Shown in pieces: positions 1 to 5,332 of a DNA stretch of 8,846 nucleotides. The translations under genes and the position numbers were made by a program. Within the stretch, counting starts at the first letter, position 1. Each line of letters opens with the position of its first letter. The notes below the pieces were generated by a model. That model worked only from the letters and a program-made list of their open reading frames with translations, did no database searches and was not told where the DNA came from. Location: contig CASEDW010000208.1 of NCBI GenBank assembly GCA_949286775.1, forward strand, positions 1-8,846. Reading direction: 5' to 3'. Source of the DNA: an uncultured Eubacteriales bacterium. GTDB taxonomy: Bacteria > Bacillota > Clostridia > Lachnospirales > Lachnospiraceae.

Positions 1-723
1 TTTAGAAGAGTTGCAGTCTCTTTCGATATTTCCGATGAGCTCGCTGTATGTCTTTGTAGCTGTATCAAAACCGAATGAGATTTCGATATCTTCATTCTTA
101 AGGTCGCCGTCGATAGTCTTAGGACATCCGATGACCTGAACGCCTGTATTGTGAGCAGCCATGTACTCAGCCAGAACAGCCGCGTTTGTATTTGAATCGT
201 CACCGCCGATGATTACGATAGCAGTAAGTCCGTGTTTTTTAGCGACTTCAGTTACTTTTTCAAACTGAGGAACAGTTTCAAGTTTTGTTCTTCCTGAGCC
301 GATGATATCAAAACCGCCTGTATTTCTGTACATGTCGATATATTCATCTGTCATTTCAATATAATCATCTTCAATAAGGCCGCTTGGACCGCCTTTGAAA
401 CCAAGAAGTACATTGTCTTTGCCTGAAGCTTTGATAGCGTCGTAAAGACCGCATACAACATTGTGTCCGCCCGGAGCCTGTCCGCCTGAAAGGATAACTC
501 CGACAACCTGTTTTTTAGCAGGAGCGTTGTTTGTGCCTTTAACAAATGTTATCTCCTCTTTTCCGTATGTATTTGGGAAAAGAGCTTTGATCTTTTCCTG
601 ATCAGCAACGCTCTGTGTAGGCTCTCCTACTTTAACACAGATTTCCGCTACTCCGTTGCGGAGCATTCCCGGAAGTTTTGGTGAATAGCTGTATCTTGCT
701 TTCTGAAGTGGTGAAATATTCAT
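1..723 (-). CDS. pfp: Pyrophosphate-dependent 6-phosphofructokinase, N-terminal part (3' end outside window)
   Basis: Phosphorylates fructose 6-phosphate to fructose 1,6-bisphosphate with PPi as phosphoryl donor, a cytosolic and reversible glycolytic step. The 241 visible codons have an N-terminal extension of about 70 residues, then the phosphofructokinase core. The core shows GGQAPGG at residues 80-86 (nucleotide/PPi loop), GGDDSNTN at 173-180 and PKTIDGD at 201-207. The second Asp of GGDD and the Lys of PKTID are the known marks of PPi rather than ATP as donor; TID supplies the catalytic Asp. The N-terminal extension suggests the long PFP type (about 550 residues), so more than half of the gene would lie off the left edge. 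The ATG at 721-723 has AAAGGAG close upstream. It follows pyrE by 81 bp and has its own candidate promoter. No frameshift is seen in the visible part. Confidence 0.95.
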   Translation of the reverse strand, partial: MNISPLQKARYSYSPKLPGMLRNGVAEICVKVGEPTQSVADQEKIKALFPNTYGKEEITFVKGTNNAPAKKQVVGVILSGGQAPGGHNVVCGLYDAIKASGKDNVLLGFKGGPSGLIEDDYIEMTDEYIDMYRNTGGFDIIGSGRTKLETVPQFEKVTEVAKKHGLTAIVIIGGDDSNTNAAVLAEYMAAHNTGVQVIGCPKTIDGDLKNEDIEISFGFDTATKTYSELIGNIERDCNSSK

Positions 724-731
724 TTGATAAT

Positions 732-740
732 ACTCCTTTT
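732..740 (-). promoter_or_regulatory. Shine-Dalgarno site of pfp
   Basis: The minus strand reads AAAAGGAGT here, with 8 bases between the end of this site and the ATG at 721-723. This strong site fixes the pfp start. Confidence 0.8.
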
Positions 741-770
741 AATAAATCATTTTTACCTTTTCCATTCCAT

Positions 771-799
771 ATAGTAATAAATTTTTCAGGAAAAGTAAA
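771..799 (-). promoter_or_regulatory. Candidate sigma-A promoter of pfp
   Basis: On the minus strand a -35 box TTTACT (794-799) and a -10 box TACTAT (771-776) are separated by exactly 17 bases, each matching consensus at 4 of 6 positions. It lies in the pyrE-pfp spacer just after the pyrE stop, so pfp can probably be transcribed on its own. Found by eye; moderate strength only. Confidence 0.45.
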
Positions 800-816
800 C
801 TGTTTTATAACTGTTT
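798..816 (-). repeat. Tandem direct repeat overlapping the pyrE stop and the pfp -35 box
   Basis: The minus strand carries AAACAGTT at 809-816 and again at 798-805, separated by ATA, giving an 11-base period (about one helical turn). The upstream copy lies in the last pyrE codons; the downstream copy overlaps the pfp -35 box at 794-799 by two bases. The arrangement resembles tandem half-sites of an OmpR/PhoB-type regulator, but no known consensus is matched. Confidence 0.4.
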
Positions 817-1500
817 AGCGCCGTATTTTTCGTAATACGCATCGATTGCCGCTTTGATATTGTCGTCAATGACTACTCTTCCGTTGCATTCTCTGTTATA
901 GAGATACTCGGTAACTTCGGCCATAGTAACTATCGCGTTTGTTTCAAAACCATAAAGGTCTTTTACTTCGTCAAGAGCACATTTTACGCCGCCTTTTCCC
1001 ACTTCCATTCTGTCAAGGGAAACCATAAGTCCTACGATAGTGACGTCAGCTGCTCCTCTTACTTTAGGAACTGTCTCTTCCATTGATTTTCCGGAAGTAG
1101 TCACATCCTCTATCATAACGACTCTGTCGCCGTCTTTTAAAGGACTTCCTATAAATCCTCCCTTATCAGCGCCGTGATCTTTGGCTTCTTTACGGTCGGA
1201 ACAATATCTTACTTCTTTTCCATATAACTCGCTGAAAGCGATGGCAGTAACAACGCTTAAAGGAATACCTTTATATGCCGGTCCGAAAAGAACGTCGAAA
1301 TCAGTTCCGTATTTGCTGTATATGGCTTTCGCATAGTATTCTCCGAGTTTTTTCAATTGTGAACCTGTCACATAAGCGCCGGCATTCATAAAAAAGGGAG
1401 ATTTGCGTCCGCTTTTCAGTGTAAAATCGCCGAACTTTAAAACATCAGATTCTACCATAAATTCAATAAATTCCTGCTTATACTGTTCCATATTTTTCAT
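805..1500 (-). CDS. pyrE: Orotate phosphoribosyltransferase
   Basis: Joins orotate and PRPP to give orotidine 5'-monophosphate and PPi, the fifth step of de novo pyrimidine synthesis, in the cytosol. The type I PRTase fold is recognisable: SGRKSPFF near residue 30-37, FGPAYKGIPL at 72-81, the flexible catalytic loop DRKEAKDHG at 102-110, and the PRPP-binding signature VVMIEDVTTSGKS at 127-139. Length (231, or 228 residues) fits the clostridial long form. Start choice: the only purine-rich site, AAAGG at 1501-1505, abuts the first ATG but sits 9 bases before the fourth codon, ATG at 1489-1491, so translation probably begins at MEQYK. No other pyr gene is present, so this is a detached pyrE. 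It has its own extended -10 promoter and is followed by pfp. Function certain from motifs; start less so. Confidence 0.97.
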   Translation of the reverse strand: MKNMEQYKQEFIEFMVESDVLKFGDFTLKSGRKSPFFMNAGAYVTGSQLKKLGEYYAKAIYSKYGTDFDVLFGPAYKGIPLSVVTAIAFSELYGKEVRYCSDRKEAKDHGADKGGFIGSPLKDGDRVVMIEDVTTSGKSMEETVPKVRGAADVTIVGLMVSLDRMEVGKGGVKCALDEVKDLYGFETNAIVTMAEVTEYLYNRECNGRVVIDDNIKAAIDAYYEKYGAKQL

Positions 1501-1505
1501 CCTTT
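1501..1505 (-). promoter_or_regulatory. pyrE Shine-Dalgarno site favouring the downstream start
   Basis: AAAGG on the minus strand directly touches the ATG at 1498-1500, which is too close for normal initiation. It has 9 bases of spacing to the in-frame ATG at 1489-1491. This favours a 228-residue PyrE. Confidence 0.65.
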
Positions 1506-1526
1506 ATAATATTAAATTTTATCTCG

Positions 1527-1535
1527 ATTATATCA
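1527..1535 (-). promoter_or_regulatory. Extended -10 promoter of pyrE
   Basis: The minus strand reads TGATATAAT (TG at 1534-1535, TATAAT at 1527-1532), a perfect extended -10 element about 30 bases before pyrE. No good -35 box is seen at 16-18 bases upstream, which is tolerated for extended -10 promoters. The 64-bp spacer shows no convincing terminator for the gene before it and no clear pyrimidine attenuator. Confidence 0.5.
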
Positions 1536-1564
1536 CAACTGCTTTTCCTACGAAAGAAAGATAA

Positions 1565-2062
1565 CTACATTTTTGCGTTGATACGTTTAATTACTTCGCC
1601 GCTTATAATACCGATAACAACTCCCGCGGCAAGTCCCGCAAACCATAGAACCGCCAGATACCAGGCGACAGAAGTTGTTTCGAGCAGCAGCATCGCGACG
1701 ATTATCTGACCCGCGTTATGCGAAACGGCGCCACAGATACTGACAGGTATGATGCCGATTTTCTTTGTTGATTTCAGGATTATCATTATTATGAGACTTA
1801 AAAGCCCGCCTGAAAGACTGAACAGCAGACTTATTCCGTTTCCAAATAAAAATGAAATCAAAAGGATACGTGAAATGTTTATGATAAACGCTCCCTTTAC
1901 TCCTATAATATAAAGAGCGATTATCACTGATATATTCGGCAGACCAAGTTTCATGCCCGGAATGGCGAAAAATGCAGGTATCAGCGATTCCACATATCCC
2001 AATATCATCGCCAGTGCCGTCAATAATCCATATTTTGCTATCTGTTTTGTTTTATTATTCAT
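1565..2062 (-). CDS. Gx transporter family membrane protein (heptaprenyl diphosphate synthase component I family)
   Basis: A 165-residue, highly hydrophobic integral membrane protein with about five or six transmembrane segments judged by eye (roughly 10-28, 42-60, 62-82, 84-97, 104-125, 134-157). Family marks are LGYVESLIP at 21-29, PGMKLGLPN at 35-43, ISRILLISFLFGN in 63-75 and SHNAGQ at 114-119, typical of the family often annotated as 'heptaprenyl diphosphate synthase component I' and now called Gx transporter. The layout resembles small substrate-binding (S) components of ECF uptake systems; the enzyme name is probably misleading. The substrate is unknown. Relatives often sit beside a NusG-II-like or FMN-binding partner, but none is visible here. 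Its ATG overlaps the end of the upstream hydrolase gene by 8 bp and its own ribosome site is weak, so translation is probably coupled. It ends in TAG. Confidence 0.85.
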   Translation of the reverse strand: MNNKTKQIAKYGLLTALAMILGYVESLIPAFFAIPGMKLGLPNISVIIALYIIGVKGAFIINISRILLISFLFGNGISLLFSLSGGLLSLIIMIILKSTKKIGIIPVSICGAVSHNAGQIIVAMLLLETTSVAWYLAVLWFAGLAAGVVIGIISGEVIKRINAKM

Positions 2063-4241
2063 TATTCTTCGGCAATACAGGCAACTGTAAGTACGACATT
2101 GTATTCGGACCGCAATAAATCGTATTTACTGATCCCTTTCTGTAAGATTCTTCGTTATAATCGACCCATCTGTTTGATATGGGTGATATCTCAAGGAGTA
2201 GTCTCCATCCTTTTTTTATAAGACCGCTTGTTGGAAATGTACCGATTTCGCAATAAACTATTTCACCAGGATTAAGAGGCTTATACGCTTCCTTTGTATG
2301 TTTGTGAACGGGATAATCTGTTCTTGAAAGCTCAGGATCAAGTTCTCTGTGGGAAACTTTAAGCGAGCCGAATCCAAGAGGCAGTTTTTTATCATTGCTT
2401 AAGAATGCCGTATACTTTACTTCTCTTCCATTTTCATCAAGAACTCTGACATTCAGATGCAGCTCCATGTCTGAGGTATTGGACGAAACATATAATCCGG
2501 CTTTTATATAACCAGCGATTTCCGTATCTTCTTTAAAGGGCTCAGTCACAAAGGAGGCTCCGACGACTCTGTCATCCTCTCTTCTCCTTACGTCGGCGTT
2601 ATATGATATCTCTCCTGAACCAAATGGTTCATGCTCTATGAGGCCATCTGACGACATATCAAGATAATATTTTCTATATATGGTTCCCGGAACAGGCCAG
2701 TTGGATTCGTGTCTTAAGCGGTAAGAGCCGTTGCCTGAACGTATCTGTATTTCGACAGGCGCTTCACTCATGATGCCGTTTTCTATACCTTTTAAATAAT
2801 GATCGAAAAACGCCCTGAATTTTGAAAGGAATTCTTCGCTATACATCCAGAAATGAATGCCTGAACCGTTTAAAAGTGTCAGTTTCTTTTCTTTTGATGA
2901 ACAGTTTATATACGCCTCGCTGCTTCCAAGCCCGTGAAGACTTGCGTCAGGTTCTACAACACTCCATATCGGATAGTCGATTTTTTTGATATCGGCACTT
3001 GACATAAACTCGGCTTCAGTTCCGTATATTTCTTCACTCCAAAACGGATTTTCAATCGCCTCTGACATAAATGTCTTTTCCTGCGGATAGATATTCAGAT
3101 CGGCATTGTCAAAGATATTTAACAGACCGCCGCCGCTGTAGACGTAGTGTCTGTATGAATCATAATCGCCCATTATCGCGATCATGGCTGTCATTCCTTT
3201 CGGGTGACGCTGCGCCGCCAGATACTGGGTCATCGCGAAATAAGACGCTCCAAACAGACCTACTTTACCGGTAGACCAGCTTTGCTCTGAAGCCCACTTT
3301 ATAGCGTCGCAGAGGTCTTTTGCATTGCCTGAACCAAACTGTTTGAGTTCTCCTCGGTTTTTTCCGACTCCATACTCTTCTATATTGATGACTGCATAGC
3401 CGTATGGAACCCAGTCATCCGCGGCCGCCTGTTCGAAAACGCTTGATACAGGTCCGCTGAAGACGCTGTCATCGTTTCCGGCAGTATCGCCATCTTTAGC
3501 GAGATTTGGAATTTCCGGATTAATGCCTTTATTTTGAGCAAATCTCTTAAAAAAGGCCGACTGAAGGAGTTCTCTTGTATTTTTATCTCCATATGATTCA
3601 TAGAATTGATCTTCCACAGTTTCAAAAAACTGTTCGTCTTCTTTTGTTAACGCAAATCCGTTTATAAAAGATTTGCCGAAGGCTCCCATGCTGATTATCA
3701 CGGGATATTTTCCATCCTCAAGAGGACGATATATATCCGCAAGCACGTAATGTCCTCTGTTGACAGGAATCTTTACGTCAGTCTCTTTGCAGATGCCTTT
3801 TACGCTGCGTCTTGTAATATTGTGAGTTTTTTCGATTGAGATCAGTTCAGTGCCAATTTCTTTGATACAGTTTTTTATGGCGTCAGATTCTCCGAATTTT
3901 TCAGGATCCATACAGAAATTAATATCATATCTGTATTTAGCCAGAACAAGATCTTCTTTTAAGGTAATCCTGCCTATAGACAATAAAAGTCTTGCCATAT
4001 TAGTCACAACGGGATTTGTCACAGAAAGCTGTTTTCTTCCGGCGCTTTCCGGAACGAAATCAAGCGTAGTGACAACAGGTTTTGCCGCGCAGCTTCCAAG
4101 AGTCATTCCGCCTATCGAAAAAGTGATGATTTCACCGTCTTCATACTTAAACTTGCCATATTCATCGATTTCATCACGGTAACTGTCCGTCTCATAGAAG
4201 ACTCCTGATACTGAGCCGTCCATAAAAATGCCTGTTTTCAT
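2055..4241 (-). CDS. CocE/NonD-type (peptidase S15 family) serine hydrolase with an N-terminal surface-protein-like module
   Basis: A 728-residue alpha/beta hydrolase of the CocE/X-Pro dipeptidyl peptidase group, which cleaves esters, acyl groups or peptides; the substrate cannot be read from sequence. Residues 1-145 form an extra module (VSGVFYET at 11-18, GKFKYEDGE at 29-37, ITFSIGG at 39-45, VVTNMARLLLSIG at 78-90). The hydrolase core runs from about 155 to 485, with the nucleophile in GASYFA (Ser333), probable Asp432 in EPDASLHG and His463 in GIHFW, followed by FFDHYLKG. A helical cap insert lies at about 195-280. Residues from about 490 fit the C-terminal beta jelly-roll of the family. 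Oddity: the usual oxyanion Tyr of the PYGK-like motif is Phe188 (GAFGK). No signal peptide is seen: an in-frame stop at 4266-4268 and no start codon in between rule out an upstream extension. It overlaps the Gx gene by 8 bp. Confidence 0.88.
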   Translation of the reverse strand: MKTGIFMDGSVSGVFYETDSYRDEIDEYGKFKYEDGEIITFSIGGMTLGSCAAKPVVTTLDFVPESAGRKQLSVTNPVVTNMARLLLSIGRITLKEDLVLAKYRYDINFCMDPEKFGESDAIKNCIKEIGTELISIEKTHNITRRSVKGICKETDVKIPVNRGHYVLADIYRPLEDGKYPVIISMGAFGKSFINGFALTKEDEQFFETVEDQFYESYGDKNTRELLQSAFFKRFAQNKGINPEIPNLAKDGDTAGNDDSVFSGPVSSVFEQAAADDWVPYGYAVINIEEYGVGKNRGELKQFGSGNAKDLCDAIKWASEQSWSTGKVGLFGASYFAMTQYLAAQRHPKGMTAMIAIMGDYDSYRHYVYSGGGLLNIFDNADLNIYPQEKTFMSEAIENPFWSEEIYGTEAEFMSSADIKKIDYPIWSVVEPDASLHGLGSSEAYINCSSKEKKLTLLNGSGIHFWMYSEEFLSKFRAFFDHYLKGIENGIMSEAPVEIQIRSGNGSYRLRHESNWPVPGTIYRKYYLDMSSDGLIEHEPFGSGEISYNADVRRREDDRVVGASFVTEPFKEDTEIAGYIKAGLYVSSNTSDMELHLNVRVLDENGREVKYTAFLSNDKKLPLGFGSLKVSHRELDPELSRTDYPVHKHTKEAYKPLNPGEIVYCEIGTFPTSGLIKKGWRLLLEISPISNRWVDYNEESYRKGSVNTIYCGPNTMSYLQLPVLPKNNE

Positions 4242-4250
4242 ACTATCATT

Positions 4251-4254
4251 CTCC
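4251..4254 (-). promoter_or_regulatory. Shine-Dalgarno site of the hydrolase gene
   Basis: GGAG on the minus strand (within ACGGAGAA) lies 9 bases before the ATG at 4239-4241. With the in-frame stop at 4266-4268 it fixes the start and so the absence of a signal peptide. Confidence 0.7.
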
Positions 4255-4277
4255 GTTTCTGATATTTAAATTTATTT

Positions 4278-4294
4278 AGGTTATTTTCGAACCT
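4278..4294. repeat. Short inverted repeat near the expected transcription start of the hydrolase operon
   Basis: AGGTT (4278-4282) and AACCT (4290-4294) flank a 7-base spacer. The repeat lies just downstream of the TATAAT box at 4297-4302, so it would cover the transcription start and first bases of the message. It could be an operator half-site pair, but five-base arms are common by chance. Confidence 0.25.
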
Positions 4295-4296
4295 TA

Positions 4297-4305
4297 ATTA
4301 TAACA
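4297..4305 (-). promoter_or_regulatory. Extended -10 promoter of the hydrolase-Gx operon
   Basis: The minus strand reads TGTTATAAT (TG at 4304-4305, consensus TATAAT at 4297-4302) in the 85-bp spacer after ppx. No clear -35 box is present. The likely message covers the hydrolase and the Gx gene. Confidence 0.5.
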
Positions 4306-4326
4306 GAAAACTAAATCTTTAAACAC

Positions 4327-5220
4327 TCATTTAAGAATATATCTTATCAGATATCCTTCTCTGACTCCGTATTTTGAAACGGTTACGGTAGTTAAATTGT
4401 AAAGCTTTAATACGGTACAAAGGATAGTCAGACCCGGAATTATCGTATGAAGACGTTCAGGCGCGATCTTGATTATTTTATCAGTCATATAATTCTTTTT
4501 TTCAGAATAAAGCTTCAGAAGTTTTTTGATCTTATCTGATTCCATTATCCTGTTTGAATCATCAATTTTGTATTCTTCATTATAAAGTCTTAAGACGGCG
4601 CGGATTGTACCTCCTACGCCGTAAGCGCAGCTGATATTTCTGTCAACTTCATTTTCGTTTAAAATTCTTTTTACTTCTTTTTTTATCTCCGACAATTCTG
4701 TTTTGGCAGGAAGAATATTCTTAACAAAATTTTTATATGTATTCAGCGAGCCTATAGAAAAGGAAGCCGCTTTTTCTACTGTTTTATTTTTAAAAGAAAC
4801 GATCTCAGTACTTCCGCCGCCGATGTCTATCACGCATCCGTCCATGACATTATTATCTCCGCTTACGCCGGCAAATCCACAGACAGCTTCCTCTTCTCCT
4901 GAAAGCACGTCGATCTCGCATCCTGTTCTTTCCTGTATCTGGGCGATGACGTCGATGCAGTTTACCGTATTTCTTATTGCAGCAGTAGCGAAATAATATA
5001 CTTTTTCAAGTTTTATGTGTTTGATAAAAGTTTTGAGATTTTCAATCGCTTTGACTGCTCTTTCAACACCTTCTGTCGTCATTTGTCCGTCTTTATCAAT
5101 ATAGTTGGCAAGTCCGGCCATTATTTTTTTGTTGAAAAAACAGTCGAATTTATTATCTTCATGAATTTCATAACATGACAATCTTATCGTATTAGATCCT
5201 ATATCTACAATTCCGATCAT
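4327..5220 (-). CDS. ppx: Ppx/GppA-family exopolyphosphatase (short form)
   Basis: Member of the ASKHA-fold Ppx/GppA family, which removes terminal phosphate from polyphosphate and/or the gamma (or 5') phosphate of pppGpp. Motifs in order: phosphate-1 loop IVDIGSNTIRL at 4-14, ATAAIRN at 78-84, SGEEEA at 107-112 (catalytic Glu region), phosphate-2 loop VIDIGGGSTEI at 130-140, SIGSLNTY at 155-162, GVGGTIR at 201-207, and a C-terminal SKYGVREGYL at 282-291. At 297 residues it is the two-lobe short form without the C-terminal HD-like domain of the long E. coli enzymes. The ERLHTIIPG stretch (255-263) lacks the acidic residue of the more usual RADVI-type motif. It lies directly after ppk1, which favours polyphosphate over pppGpp as substrate. 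A clear AAAGGA site precedes the ATG at 5218-5220. Confidence 0.92.
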   Translation of the reverse strand: MIGIVDIGSNTIRLSCYEIHEDNKFDCFFNKKIMAGLANYIDKDGQMTTEGVERAVKAIENLKTFIKHIKLEKVYYFATAAIRNTVNCIDVIAQIQERTGCEIDVLSGEEEAVCGFAGVSGDNNVMDGCVIDIGGGSTEIVSFKNKTVEKAASFSIGSLNTYKNFVKNILPAKTELSEIKKEVKRILNENEVDRNISCAYGVGGTIRAVLRLYNEEYKIDDSNRIMESDKIKKLLKLYSEKKNYMTDKIIKIAPERLHTIIPGLTILCTVLKLYNLTTVTVSKYGVREGYLIRYILK

Positions 5221-5221
5221 A

Positions 5222-5274
5222 ATCTGGTTCCTTTCTTAAAATAATTATTTATCAGAAAAAATTCCCAACCAGAT
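5222..5274 (-). promoter_or_regulatory. Inverted repeat that could close over the ppx ribosome-binding region
   Basis: On the minus strand ATCTGGTT (5267-5274) is perfectly complementary to AACCAGAT (5222-5229), with a 37-base loop. The downstream arm lies between the ppx Shine-Dalgarno sequence AAAGGA (5229-5234) and its ATG, so pairing would shield the start region. The upstream arm shares bases 5267-5270 with the stem at 5256-5311, so the two structures exclude each other. Confidence 0.4.
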
Positions 5275-5311
5275 AAAGTATAAAACCTTTATATAAGGAT
5301 GGGAAGTTTTT
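5256..5311 (-). terminator. Possible intrinsic terminator or attenuator between ppk1 and ppx
   Basis: Arms 5256-5270 and 5297-5311 pair at 13 of 15 positions; the GC-richer core is TTCCCATCC against GGTTGGGAA on the minus strand, followed by TTTTTT. The opposite strand also ends in a T run (GTTTTTC), so it could act in both directions. The 26-base loop is long for an intrinsic terminator, although a small CCTT/AAGG hairpin fits inside it. The same DNA can be read as a promoter, so the call is tentative. Confidence 0.4.
5277..5305 (-). promoter_or_regulatory. Alternative reading: candidate ppx promoter
   Basis: On the minus strand TTCCCA (5300-5305, 4 of 6 to TTGACA) and TATACT (5277-5282, 5 of 6 to TATAAT) are separated by 17 bases. 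Transcription would start near 5270 and give ppx a leader of about 50 bases. It overlaps the inverted repeat called above as a possible terminator. Confidence 0.35.
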
Positions 5312-5332
5312 CTTTAAAATTTATGATATTTG

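Noticed and set aside
351..545. 64-residue minus-strand frame inside pfp
   Set aside because: It is out of frame with the conserved phosphofructokinase motifs that cover the same bases.
1501..1564. Possible pyrimidine-responsive attenuator before pyrE
   Set aside because: The 64-bp spacer holds only a very short CTTTC/GAAAG-type pairing, with no GC-rich stem and T run and no PyrR-type anti-antiterminator that I can recognise.
3850..4182. 110-residue plus-strand frame opposite the hydrolase N-terminus
   Set aside because: Antisense shadow of a gene with solid motifs; no family, promoter or ribosome site seen.
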